Shown here piece by piece: positions 1-7,832 of a DNA stretch of 64,000 nt. The notes beneath the pieces are model-generated. The model did no database searches. It was given only the letters and a program-made list of their open reading frames with translations, and was not told the origin of the DNA. This DNA comes from Cohnella endophytica (lineage in GTDB: Bacteria > Bacillota > Bacilli > Paenibacillales > Paenibacillaceae), in the NCBI RefSeq assembly GCF_003628305.1, contig NZ_RBZM01000005.1, positions 1-64,000 of the forward strand, given 5' to 3'. Each line of letters opens with the position of its first letter. Within the stretch, counting starts at the first letter, position 1. Made by a program: the position numbers and the translations under genes.

Positions 1-123
1 GCCTGCCTCAAGATGAGATTTCCCAATTCGTAAGACCCCTTGAAGAACACGAGGTTGATAGGCTCGGGGTGGAAGCGCGGTAACGTGTGGAGCTGACGAG
101 TACTAATCGGTCGAGGGCTTATC
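1..123 (+). rRNA. 23S ribosomal RNA, 3' end (partial)
   Basis: The first ~120 bases match the conserved 3' end of bacterial 23S rRNA, including the GACGAGTACTAATCGGTCGA stretch that precedes the terminal helix strand ending in GGGCTTATCC. The 5' part of the gene lies outside the window. The exact end is set by similarity to other Firmicute 23S ends and may be off by a few bases. Confidence 0.93.
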
Positions 124-227
124 CTAAACGAATTGACTACAGTAAGACAAATGATACATTCACCTTTCTTCTAAGCTTTGTTTCGCATCCAGTTTTCAAG
201 GCGCAAGCCTTGATGTATTTGATCTGG

Positions 228-344
228 TCTGGTAGCAATTGCGGAGGGGTTCCACGCGTACCCATCCCGAACACGACCGTTAAGACCTCCAGCGCCGATG
301 GTACTTGGACCGCAGGGTCCTGGGAGAGTAGGACGTTGCCAGGC
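228..344 (+). rRNA. 5S ribosomal RNA
   Basis: About 117 nt with the 5S signature: CCGAACACGACCGTTAAG in the loop B/helix III region, CAGCGCCGATGGTACTTGG, and GAGAGTAGGACGTTGCCAGG at the 3' end, which pairs with the TCTGGTAGCAATTGC start. It follows the 23S gene by about 100 nt, the usual rrn order, and is followed directly by a terminator. No tRNA is visible between 23S and 5S or after 5S. Confidence 0.95.
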
Positions 345-359
345 TGGACAAACAGAAGA

Positions 360-383
360 AGCACCCGCGAGGGTGCTTTTTTG
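360..383 (+). terminator. Intrinsic terminator of the rrn operon
   Basis: A perfect 7-bp stem (AGCACCC / GGGTGCT) with a GCGA tetraloop is followed by a T run. It lies 15 nt after the 5S rRNA gene. Confidence 0.93.
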
Positions 384-445
384 CATCTTACAAGGATTAA
401 TGGTTCAATCGATAGAAGAACGGAGTTTGAAAGGAGTCGAACGCC

Positions 446-1387
446 ATGACTGAAAGAAGCATCCAACTCAGCGTGTTGGATCTCGTACCCGTATTCAATC
501 AAGCCGATGCGACAATTGCTTTAGGGCAAGCGGTGGAACTGGCTCAAACAGCTGAAAGGCTAGGATACAGTCGATATTGGGTAGCTGAACATCATGATAT
601 GCCCGGATTGGCGTGTACCTCGACGGAGGTGCTTCTATCGCATATCGGGGCAAGAACGCAGCGCATTCGAATTGGCTCCGGCGCGCTATTATTGCCTCAT
701 TATAAGCCGTTGAAAGTCGCCGAATCCTTCCATATGCTTGCGAGCTTATACCCCGGGCGCGTGGATCTTGGACTCGGCAGAGCACCGGGCGGGGCAGGCG
801 AAGTAAGTCTCGCCCTAAGCGGCAACTTCTTGGAGAACGTCGGGAAAATGCCGGAACTGCTTGACGGCGTCTCTAAGCTGTTGCAGGGCAAGTACAAATA
901 CGATGAGAGACCGATAGCTGCCCGTCCAACCCCGCCGGTACCGCCGGATTTGTGGTTATTGGGCACGAACAAGAAAAGCGCGGCGTACGCGGCGGAGTTC
1001 GGCACGGGTTACGTATTCGGCCAGTTCATGAGCGAAGTACACGGGGAAGAAGTGTTAGAAGCTTATCGCGCCGCTTTTATTCCATCGGCGCATTCAACAG
1101 TCTCGCGCGCTATCGTAGCCGTCGGCGTCGTTTGCGCGGAGACAGAGGAAGAAGCTCGAAGACTGGCCGCTTCGGGCACGACGCTGTTCCGACAAGATGA
1201 CGCTACCGCGGAGAACGGAGTTTCGAACCGCAAGCTTCTGGTAGGGACCCCCCAAAGCCTAAAAAGCAAGTTGGAGCAATTATCCCTCTCCTATGGCGTT
1301 CAGGAATTTATTATCGTAACGATGATTCCGGATTACGGGAAAAGGCTTCGCTCTTATGAACTCCTCGCCGAGGCTTGTCTTTTCTAA
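446..1387 (+). CDS. LLM-class flavin-dependent oxidoreductase (MsnO8-like)
   Basis: A 313-residue protein of the bacterial luciferase-like monooxygenase superfamily, subgroup 'luciferase family oxidoreductase group 1'. Visible family features are the N-terminal LSVLDLVPV strand, RYWVAEHHDMPGLACT, the IRIGSGALLLPHYKPLKVAE segment, and DLGLGRAPGG (about residues 108-117). The fold is a TIM barrel using FMNH2/F420-type cofactors; the substrate cannot be told from sequence. The ATG at 446 has a good site (AAAGGAG) 9 nt upstream. It is monocistronic, between the rrn terminator and its own terminator at 1401-1436. Confidence 0.9.
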   Translation: MTERSIQLSVLDLVPVFNQADATIALGQAVELAQTAERLGYSRYWVAEHHDMPGLACTSTEVLLSHIGARTQRIRIGSGALLLPHYKPLKVAESFHMLASLYPGRVDLGLGRAPGGAGEVSLALSGNFLENVGKMPELLDGVSKLLQGKYKYDERPIAARPTPPVPPDLWLLGTNKKSAAYAAEFGTGYVFGQFMSEVHGEEVLEAYRAAFIPSAHSTVSRAIVAVGVVCAETEEEARRLAASGTTLFRQDDATAENGVSNRKLLVGTPQSLKSKLEQLSLSYGVQEFIIVTMIPDYGKRLRSYELLAEACLF

Positions 1388-1400
1388 TAATCAATTTGTA

Positions 1401-1436
1401 AGTGGCTTCCGATTGTTATCGGGGGTCATTTTTTTT
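1401..1436 (+). terminator. Intrinsic terminator after the LLM oxidoreductase
   Basis: A long stem with G-T pairs (AGTGGCTTCCGAT with ATCGGGGGTCAT, TGTT loop) runs into eight or more T residues, 14 nt after the stop codon. Confidence 0.85.
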
Positions 1437-1511
1437 GCGTCTAAACGCGTTACGATTGGCGCACAATACAGGGGCGTAAAGCCGTATTTCTCCAAGGAGG
1501 GAGCAATCCAG

Positions 1512-2378
1512 ATGGCAAGAGCCCACAAAAAAATGACAATGGCCGATTACATAAAGAAGTTTGTTTTTTTAACGGTCGGGGCCGTATTAATGGCAGTGGC
1601 ACTGGAGATATTCTTAGTTCCGAACGAAATAATCGATGGAGGAATTACGGGGATATCGATTGTATTGTCGGAAGTGTCGCATGTGGCGCTCGGCATTTTT
1701 ATTTTTATCATCAACCTGCCTTTCTTGTTTATCGGTTACAAGATGATCGGGAAAACATTCGCGGTCTCCACGCTGTACGGGGTCGGAGTCATGTCGGTGG
1801 CTACGGCATTGTTGCACAGCGTAGAGCCCTTTACGAGCGAGAAAATACTAGCGGTACTGTATGGCGGTGTCATCCTGGGGCTAGGAATAGGTATCGTTAT
1901 TCGATTCGGCGGGGCGCTGGACGGCTCCGAGATCGTGGCCATTCTATTCTCGAAAAAGTTCCGTTTGCCCGTCGGTCAGATCGTCATGTTCATAAACGTT
2001 TTTATTTTTATCGTAGCGGGTTTCGTCTTCGGGGCGGATTCCGCCATGTACTCCATTTTTACTTTCTACATAGCGGCGAAAGTGATGGATATCGTGGTCG
2101 AAGGCTTAGACGAATCCAAATCGGCTACGATTATCTCGGGCGAATATGAAGAAATATCCGAGGCGATCATGGACAGGTTGGGTAGAAATACGACTTTAAT
2201 CTACGCCAAAGGCGGATATACCAAAGAGGATACGCAGTTGATTTTTTGCGTAGTAACAAGGTTAGAAATCGCGAAGTTAAAATCGGTCGTTCATGAGATC
2301 GATCCTAGAGCGTTTATTTCCGTTCAGAATGTGGCGGACGTGCTGGGGGGCAACATCGAGAAAAAAAGCATTCACTAA
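1512..2378 (+). CDS. YitT family membrane protein (DUF161 + DUF2179)
   Basis: A 288-residue integral membrane protein. The ATG at 1512 is chosen because CAAGGAGGGAG lies just upstream; an in-frame extension back to 1356 would run through the upstream terminator. Several hydrophobic helices fill residues 15-195, with the family motif PNEIIDGGITGIS near residue 40. The C-terminal ~85 residues are a soluble DUF2179 domain (SATIISGEYEEISEAIM... TLIYAKGGYTKE). YitT proteins are common multi-copy membrane proteins of Bacillales with no firmly established transport substrate. Confidence 0.92.
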   Translation: MARAHKKMTMADYIKKFVFLTVGAVLMAVALEIFLVPNEIIDGGITGISIVLSEVSHVALGIFIFIINLPFLFIGYKMIGKTFAVSTLYGVGVMSVATALLHSVEPFTSEKILAVLYGGVILGLGIGIVIRFGGALDGSEIVAILFSKKFRLPVGQIVMFINVFIFIVAGFVFGADSAMYSIFTFYIAAKVMDIVVEGLDESKSATIISGEYEEISEAIMDRLGRNTTLIYAKGGYTKEDTQLIFCVVTRLEIAKLKSVVHEIDPRAFISVQNVADVLGGNIEKKSIH

Positions 2379-2390
2379 CGCTAAAGCTAA

Positions 2391-2430
2391 AAGCTCATCT
2401 CGGAATGAATTTCCGGGAGAGCTTTTTTTT
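2391..2430 (+). terminator. Intrinsic terminator after yitT
   Basis: An inverted repeat AGCTCATCTCGGAA / TTCCGGGAGAGCT with a short TGAA loop is followed by eight T residues. Confidence 0.92.
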
Positions 2431-2489
2431 GTGTCATAAGGTAAAATTATTGTCGTACAATCATATAAGGGGGAAAGGGGACGAGTGCG

Positions 2490-2927
2490 ATGGAAAGCTG
2501 GGCGATCTGGCTTATAGCCGCGGGAGTGCTCATCATCGCGGAAATGCTTACGTTGACGTTTTATTTACTGTGGCTGGGGATCGGAGCTTTAGTTGCAGCC
2601 GTCGTCGCGTTTTTCGTTCCGGACAGCATAATCGCGCAAGCATTAGCGGGTGGAATCGCCGCCTTGGTACTTACCGTTTTTACCAAGCCGCTGACGAAAA
2701 GGATTCGGCAATCTACGGGATACAGGGATGCGATCCATGAGTTGGTAGGCAAGGATGGGATAGTCGTGGAGCCGATCGTCCCGGGTAAGCCGGGTATCGT
2801 AAAAGTCGGCAATGAGACCTGGAGCGCGTCGTCAATCGAAAGCTTGGATAAGGAAGAAATCGTAAGAGTCATAAGCCGAGGGACTACGGTGCTCGAGGTT
2901 CAAAAATGGGGAGGTAAGCCGGAATGA
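2490..2927 (+). CDS. NfeD family membrane protein
   Basis: A 145-residue NfeD/YbbK-type protein. Two to three hydrophobic helices (residues 4-65, beginning WAIWLIAAGVLIIAEMLTL) precede a small OB-fold domain (GKDGIVVEPIVPGKPGIVKVGNETWSA, residues 87-115) that ends the protein. NfeD proteins partner SPFH (flotillin/stomatin) proteins, and here the stop codon overlaps the SPFH start by 4 nt, indicating translational coupling. A GGGGAAAGGGG site precedes the ATG. Confidence 0.92.
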   Translation: MESWAIWLIAAGVLIIAEMLTLTFYLLWLGIGALVAAVVAFFVPDSIIAQALAGGIAALVLTVFTKPLTKRIRQSTGYRDAIHELVGKDGIVVEPIVPGKPGIVKVGNETWSASSIESLDKEEIVRVISRGTTVLEVQKWGGKPE

Positions 2928-3850
2928 TCTTCGTAATTGTTGTCGTCATCTTAATTATTTTTATCGTCGTATTGTCCGTCAAAATAATTCCGCAGCAAAG
3001 AGTGGGCGTGGTGGAGCGATTGGGTAAATTCAATCGATTGTTGACGCCGGGCGTGAACATTCTCGTTCCGTTCATCGATAACGTGCGGGTCTATCACGAC
3101 CTCCGAATTCAACAAGCGAACGTACCGCCGCAAACCGTAATTACGAAGGACAACGTGCAAGTACATATCGACACCATTATTTTTTATCAGATCGTGGCTC
3201 CGGATTTAGCGACCTACGGAATTTCAGATTACGTATACGGGGTAAGGAATATCACGACGGCCACCATGAGGCAGATTATCGGGAATATGGAACTGGATGA
3301 GACCTTGTCGGGGCGCGAAAGAATTTCTTCGAACATCCGATTGGCATTGGACGAAGCGACGGAGAAATGGGGCGTTCGGATCGAGCGGGTAGAAGTGCTG
3401 GATATTAAGCCTCCGACGGATATTCAAGAGGCGATGGACAAACAAATGAAGGCGGAACGAAGCAAAAGGGCGATCGTCTTGGAGGCCGAAGCCGCGAAGC
3501 AAGACTTGATCTTACGTTCGGAAGGCGATAAACAAAGTAAGATACTGAAAGCGGAAGGCGAGAAGGAAGCGCGCATTCGTCAAGCCGAGGGGTTCAGGCA
3601 AGCGCAAGAATTAGAAGCGCTGGGGCAGGCGAAAGCGATTCAAGCGGTAGCCGAGGCGGAAAAAGCGAGGATCGGGCTTCTAAGGGAGGCGGGATTGGAC
3701 GAGAAAGTTCTGGCATATAAGTCGTTCGAAGCGCTGAGCGAGATTGCCAAAGGACCGGCGAATAAGATTTTCTTGCCTGTAAGCGCTGCGGATACGTTGG
3801 GCAGCATCGGAGCGATCGCGGAAGCGTTTAAAACTAAAAAAGCCGAATAA
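2924..3850 (+). CDS. SPFH/Band 7 (stomatin-like, QmcA-type) protein
   Basis: A 308-residue protein with an N-terminal membrane anchor (residues 1-25), then an SPFH domain starting with the QQRVGVVERLGKFNRLLTPG signature and containing RMRQII-like sequence TTATMRQIIGNMELDETLSGR. Residues ~170-265 are Ala/Glu/Lys-rich coiled coil with repeating AEGEK/AEAEK units. Stomatins oligomerise in membrane microdomains and often help membrane proteases, and the NfeD partner is directly upstream with an ATGA overlap. There is nothing irregular in length or motifs. Confidence 0.95.
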   Translation: MIFVIVVVILIIFIVVLSVKIIPQQRVGVVERLGKFNRLLTPGVNILVPFIDNVRVYHDLRIQQANVPPQTVITKDNVQVHIDTIIFYQIVAPDLATYGISDYVYGVRNITTATMRQIIGNMELDETLSGRERISSNIRLALDEATEKWGVRIERVEVLDIKPPTDIQEAMDKQMKAERSKRAIVLEAEAAKQDLILRSEGDKQSKILKAEGEKEARIRQAEGFRQAQELEALGQAKAIQAVAEAEKARIGLLREAGLDEKVLAYKSFEALSEIAKGPANKIFLPVSAADTLGSIGAIAEAFKTKKAE

Positions 3851-3860
3851 AGTAAAAATG

Positions 3861-3882
3861 CCCCCGCATGAATGTGCGGGGG
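3861..3882. terminator. Hairpin between convergent SPFH and NlpC/P60 genes
   Basis: A perfect 8-bp G/C-rich stem (CCCCCGCA / TGCGGGGG) with a 6-nt loop. The T run is on the minus-strand exit side (CATTTTTACTTT when read on minus), so it best serves the minus-strand gene. It may also slow plus-strand transcription. Confidence 0.85.
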
Positions 3883-3891
3883 TTCATTGGC

Positions 3892-4431
3892 TTAGCCGAC
3901 TCTGCGCGCTGTGATGTAACGCTTAGAGTAAGTGCTCGAGTTCAAGTCGCTGATGAGAATGCCGTTAAACGATTTGCCGATGGTGTTATGAATGAATTTA
4001 CCGCCGCCGATGTAGATTCCGACGTGATTGATTTTACCTGGCGTGCTAACGCTTAGGAAGACTAAATCGCCGGGTTGAAGATTTTTCTTGGCGACATACG
4101 TGCCTTGTTTGCTTTGGTAAGCCGTTCCCCATTTGAGGGAGATGCCTTGTTTGGCGAACACGTATTTCGTGAAGGAAGAGCAGTCGAAAATGAGCTTGCT
4201 TGGGTTATTTACGCCGAATTTATACGTTACTTTACCTTGTAAGCTTTTGGCGAACGAGATAATGGCGGCTTTTTTCTTAGCGGACGTGGAACTTGCGGTT
4301 ACTGCTTTATTTTGAACGGTAGCAGTCGATGTAGCCGCATGCGCGGATTGTTGGCTGGCAATACCGGTTCCAGTCGCGATGAGCATGAAGCATGCTGCGC
4401 TCAGGATTACTTTTTTAATGCTGTTCTTCAT
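3892..4431 (-). CDS. Secreted NlpC/P60 (C40) peptidoglycan endopeptidase
   Basis: A 179-residue protein with a signal peptide (MKNSIKKVILSAACFMLIA, cleavage probably after SAHA near residue 32), a short Thr/Ser/Lys-rich linker, and an NlpC/P60 domain. The catalytic Cys is in FDCSSFTKYVF (about residue 84), the His in INHVGIYIG, and the third polar residue is near KFIHN. C40 peptidases cut D-Glu-diaminopimelate bonds in wall peptides. The start has an excellent AGGAGG site. The upstream gap to 4720 is shared with a divergent promoter. Confidence 0.94.
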   Translation of the reverse strand: MKNSIKKVILSAACFMLIATGTGIASQQSAHAATSTATVQNKAVTASSTSAKKKAAIISFAKSLQGKVTYKFGVNNPSKLIFDCSSFTKYVFAKQGISLKWGTAYQSKQGTYVAKKNLQPGDLVFLSVSTPGKINHVGIYIGGGKFIHNTIGKSFNGILISDLNSSTYSKRYITARRVG

Positions 4432-4622
4432 GGATGTTACCTCCTGTAAGTGTTCTAGGTGACTGAGGGAAGTATAGCACGGGGCTTGTACAGGAGTTGG
4501 ATTTTAAGCTTATCTTAATTATGGGAAAATGTGGCCGGCCTTGAGAATGAGCTGCCCGGATTATTGAAAATCGCTGATTTCGGGAGGAAATGAACGATAA
4601 TCGGCTTAAATCAGACTGTTTG

Positions 4623-4652
4623 TTGACGTAAAGCAAGCCTATCTTCTATAAT
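4623..4652 (+). promoter_or_regulatory. Sigma-A-type promoter for the guanylate-kinase-like gene
   Basis: TTGACG and a consensus TATAAT are separated by 18 nt, about 70 nt upstream of the 4721 start. The match is by eye. The rest of the 4432-4720 gap shows no gene. Confidence 0.65.
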
Positions 4653-4720
4653 TGATAATTATCGGATAATTCTGCATATTATAAGGAACTCATCTTTTTC
4701 AGGGGAAGGAGAGGGTTGGA

Positions 4721-5311
4721 TTGGTGTATGAATTGAACGAACGGAACAAGATTATCGTCTTTACGGGGCCGGACGGCTCAGGCAGGAAATCGGTCGCGGA
4801 AGCGGTGGGCCAGACGTTCGGCATGGAGAAGGTCATTTCCTTCGTAACGCGTCAGCCGAGGCAAGGAGAAGTGAACGGGCAAGATTATCATTTCATCACG
4901 CATGACGAATACAGATCTATGGAGCATCACGGGGAGTTTCTCGAGAGCGTCGAGATCGACGGACAGTTCTATGGGATCAGAGGGTTGGATATCGAACGGA
5001 AACTGAATCACAATGATTCGATTTACCTGATCCTTAATCATGAAGGAGCAGGGATTCTTAAGCGAATATACGGGGACAAGGTCATTCGTATATTTCTGTA
5101 CGCCGATCGGCGCACCGTAGAGGAACGTGAGCGGAAACGGGGCCTGGCGGAAGACGTTATTGCCATGCACCTTAATCACTACGACCAAGAGATGGGTTAT
5201 CGCTCTTGGTGCGAGCATGCATTCGAGAATTACGATCTGGCTCAGACGACCTATGAAATCACGAACGAGCTTGAAGCTTATTTGCAACGCGATTTGGTGG
5301 ATAAGGATTAA
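4721..5311 (+). CDS. Guanylate-kinase-like protein with divergent P-loop
   Basis: A 196-residue protein with the guanylate kinase layout. The GMP-binding region is well kept (VTRQPRQGEVNGQDYHF, GEFLESVEIDGQFYG). The P-loop reads GPDGSGRKSV where true kinases have GPSGVGKGTV, so the invariant lysine position is Arg with a Lys one step later. The strand usually LEIDVQGA is LILNHEGA. Activity is therefore uncertain; it may be a regulatory or relict paralogue. The start is TTG 4721 (or GTG 4724), after GGGGAAGGAGAG and a good promoter at 4623-4652. The gene stands alone ahead of the Tad operon. Confidence 0.8.
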   Translation: MVYELNERNKIIVFTGPDGSGRKSVAEAVGQTFGMEKVISFVTRQPRQGEVNGQDYHFITHDEYRSMEHHGEFLESVEIDGQFYGIRGLDIERKLNHNDSIYLILNHEGAGILKRIYGDKVIRIFLYADRRTVEERERKRGLAEDVIAMHLNHYDQEMGYRSWCEHAFENYDLAQTTYEITNELEAYLQRDLVDKD

Positions 5312-5334
5312 GGGATGAAATTGAAAAAATTGGG

Positions 5335-5363
5335 TTGACGTATCGGGAATGTCATGATATCTT
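5335..5363 (+). promoter_or_regulatory. Sigma-A-type promoter ahead of the Tad operon
   Basis: TTGACG and TATCTT are separated by exactly 17 nt, between the guanylate-kinase-like stop codon and the terminator hairpin at 5396-5441. Transcription would start near 5370 and meet the hairpin before reaching the Tad genes. Confidence 0.6.
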
Positions 5364-5395
5364 ATCGATACATTCATAATCAATAAGCGGAAGCA

Positions 5396-5441
5396 CCGCA
5401 AATTCTGACGTTTAGCCGTCAGGGTTTGCGGTTTTTTTGTT
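5396..5441 (+). terminator. Strong intrinsic terminator/attenuator before the Tad operon
   Basis: An 8-bp perfect outer stem (ACCGCAAA / TTTGCGGT) and a 6-bp inner stem (CTGACG / CGTCAG) with a TTTAGC loop are followed by TTTTTTGTTTT. It ends the upstream gene. Because a promoter-like sequence sits between that gene and the hairpin, it could also act as an attenuator or define a ~70-nt RNA. Confidence 0.88.
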
Positions 5442-5461
5442 TTCCGACAGGAGGGATAAAG

Positions 5462-6628
5462 ATGGCGAAAAGAGTAATCCTGGCAGTTCCACAGCGCGAA
5501 TATGCCGCTAAGCTTGCGGAATTTCTACGCGGGGAAGAGCCGAATTGGGACATCGCAGTGTATACGCATGGGAGCGCGCTACGAAGGGAAATTCAAGATA
5601 ACCGAGACGCGGATTTGCTGATCGGCGTTCCGGAATTGTTGCGGGAATCTATTATGCCCGGAGACAAAACCGGCAAAGTTATCGCGCTAGTCGAGGAGAA
5701 AGGGGACGATACCCAAGAGGAGTGGCAGGAAGTCGCTCAATTTCAACCTCTGCCCGCGATTCTGTCGAGCATACGGAAGGCGATGTCTATGGGCACGGCT
5801 CCGTCGATCCGCAGCGGCGGGCATGTATTGACGGTGTTCTCCGCATCCGGGGGCACGGGAAAAACTACGGTCGCGTTAAACGCGATTCGTCAAGCGGGAG
5901 AGCGGGGACTTCGGACTTTCTACTTCAACCTTGAAGCTTTGAACGCAACTTCTCTATTGTTCGGGAGGGGCGAGCCGGATAGCCTATCGCGATTGCTGTA
6001 TGCGATGCAGGCGCACTCCGATCAGTTGGAACCGGCACTGGAACAATTGTGCCGGCATCAACCGCAATTGCGAACCGATTTTCTCGATGCACCCGAACAT
6101 CCCGGAGAACGGTTAGCTATGTCCACGGAGGCGTTGGCCGAATTACTGGGTCATTTGCGAAGATCCGGCAGGTATGACTTGATTGTCGTGGATCCGGACT
6201 CGGGAGCGGGTGATTGGCATCGGGAACTGATGCTGCTTAGCGATAGTATCGTCTGGTTGACGCTAGATGATGCGCAGTCGCTTCTTAAGAACGAGAAGCT
6301 GCTTCGTTACTGGCACAGACATAACGAGAACTGGCTGGATAAGTGCATATTCGTATGGAACAAGGCGTACGGGGATGGACTCGTGAACCGTTGGCCATTG
6401 CCTGGCGGCAAGCCCACGGCAAGATTGCCCTATATTCCGCAGTGGAAAACGGTCGATCAGCCCGGCAAATATATGTCGGCGCCCGTTTTCTCGGGGGCGA
6501 TCGAGCGGTTGCTCCAAGAAATCGGATTCGGAAGCGCGGTTGAGGCACCGAAGTCAGAGTCCGCTTCTAGACGAACAAGGGAGGAAGGGAATGGCGGCCA
6601 ACGGTCTTACGTTAGAGGAACTGGCTGA
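5462..6628 (+). CDS. CpaE/TadZ-like P-loop ATPase of the Tad pilus system
   Basis: About 388 residues. The first ~110 residues form a receiver-like domain (KRVILAVPQREYAAKLAEFL) as in CpaE/TadZ. The rest is a MinD/ParA-type ATPase with deviant Walker A SASGGTGKTTVAL (around residue 125) and a Walker B-like YDLIVVDPDSGAG. CpaE/TadZ proteins place the Tad secretion machine in the cell. The ATG at 5462 is preceded by AGGAGGGA; an in-frame TTG at 5426 lies inside the terminator T run and is rejected. The 3' end overlaps cpaF by 38 nt. It is the first gene of the Tad operon. Confidence 0.85.
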   Translation: MAKRVILAVPQREYAAKLAEFLRGEEPNWDIAVYTHGSALRREIQDNRDADLLIGVPELLRESIMPGDKTGKVIALVEEKGDDTQEEWQEVAQFQPLPAILSSIRKAMSMGTAPSIRSGGHVLTVFSASGGTGKTTVALNAIRQAGERGLRTFYFNLEALNATSLLFGRGEPDSLSRLLYAMQAHSDQLEPALEQLCRHQPQLRTDFLDAPEHPGERLAMSTEALAELLGHLRRSGRYDLIVVDPDSGAGDWHRELMLLSDSIVWLTLDDAQSLLKNEKLLRYWHRHNENWLDKCIFVWNKAYGDGLVNRWPLPGGKPTARLPYIPQWKTVDQPGKYMSAPVFSGAIERLLQEIGFGSAVEAPKSESASRRTREEGNGGQRSYVRGTG

Positions 6629-7832
6629 GCTGAGGGAAGCGGTTAAATCTCGTTTGTCATGGGATAGTTCGGTCAGCGACGAGCAGTTGCGACAATTGAT
6701 CGAGAACGAGCTTTTCCGAAGACAGAGGTCTCGGTTGATGACGGCCACGGAACGAAAAGGAGCAGTATCTCGACTATTCCATTCCTTCCGCGGATTGGAT
6801 GCCTTGCAACCACTGCTCGAGGACAAAGAAATAACGGAAATCATGATCAATTCCCATGACGACATCTATATCGAGCGGAACGGGGAGCTCAAGCAAGCGC
6901 CGATCGGTTTCGAGAGCGCCGATCGGTTGGAGGATCTGATCCAGAGTATCGTCGGCAGGGTCAACCGCATCGTTAACGAGGCGTCGCCTATCGTGGATGC
7001 CCGATTGCCGGACGGCTCGAGGGTTCATGTGGTTCTTCCGCCGATCGCCCTGAAAGGACCGACGATGACGATTCGAAGGTTTCCCCATCAACCGCTTACG
7101 ATGGAGAACCTGATCGATAAGGAGGCGATTTCTCAAGAAGCCGCTGTTTTCCTCCGGCAATTGGTAGTCGCGAAATACAATCTTTTTATTAGCGGAGGAA
7201 CAGGTTCGGGTAAGACCACCTTTCTTAACGCGTTGTCCCAATGGATCCCGCCGGACGAACGCGTCATTACGATCGAGGATGCGGCCGAACTGCAAATCAG
7301 AGGGGTGTCGAATCTCGTCTCGTTGGAAACGCGGAACGCGAACAGCGAGGGCAAAGGCGAGATCGGCATTCGAGAATTGATTCGCGCTTCGTTGAGGATG
7401 CGTCCGAATCGAATCATAGTCGGCGAGGTGCGAGGCGCGGAAGCGCTCGATATGCTGCAGGCGATGAATACCGGCCATGAAGGGAGCTTATCGACGGGAC
7501 ACTCGAATGGAGCCAAGGACATGCTTTCCAGATTAGAGACGATGGTATTAAGCGGTGCCGAGTTGCCCGTAAGCGTCGTCCGTAAACAAATCTCCTCCGC
7601 GATAGATGTCATCATTCATATAAGCCGCTTCCGCGATTCCAGTCGGCGGGTTACCGAGATTTGCGAAGTGACGGGGATGCTCGGGGAAGAAATCGAGCTT
7701 CGCACGTTATTCCGTTTCGTGGAAGCGGGAGAGCGCGATGGCCGAATTATCGGGAGCTTGCAGAGATCGGATTCTCTACAAGACATACGGAAGCTGTCTC
7801 ACGCAGGCTTGGCCAAGGAGGGGATGAGGTGA
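6591..7832 (+). CDS. cpaF: CpaF/TadA secretion ATPase
   Basis: A 413-residue GspE/PilB-superfamily ATPase that powers Tad pilus assembly. Visible features: an N-terminal helical region, the arginine-rich LPDGSRVHVVLPP segment, Walker A ISGGTGSGKTTFLNAL (about residue 203), the Asp box ITIEDAAELQI, Walker B/His box RIIVGEVRGAEALDML and TGHEGSLSTGHSN. The ATG at 6591 has GGGAGGAAGGGA upstream and overlaps the previous gene. The stop overlaps the tadB GTG start by 4 nt. Confidence 0.95.
   Translation: MAANGLTLEELAELREAVKSRLSWDSSVSDEQLRQLIENELFRRQRSRLMTATERKGAVSRLFHSFRGLDALQPLLEDKEITEIMINSHDDIYIERNGELKQAPIGFESADRLEDLIQSIVGRVNRIVNEASPIVDARLPDGSRVHVVLPPIALKGPTMTIRRFPHQPLTMENLIDKEAISQEAAVFLRQLVVAKYNLFISGGTGSGKTTFLNALSQWIPPDERVITIEDAAELQIRGVSNLVSLETRNANSEGKGEIGIRELIRASLRMRPNRIIVGEVRGAEALDMLQAMNTGHEGSLSTGHSNGAKDMLSRLETMVLSGAELPVSVVRKQISSAIDVIIHISRFRDSSRRVTEICEVTGMLGEEIELRTLFRFVEAGERDGRIIGSLQRSDSLQDIRKLSHAGLAKEGMR

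Noticed and set aside
87..449. Open reading frame across the 23S-5S region and terminator
   Set aside because: It lies over rRNA genes and a terminator, has no ribosome site and reads as low-complexity sequence.
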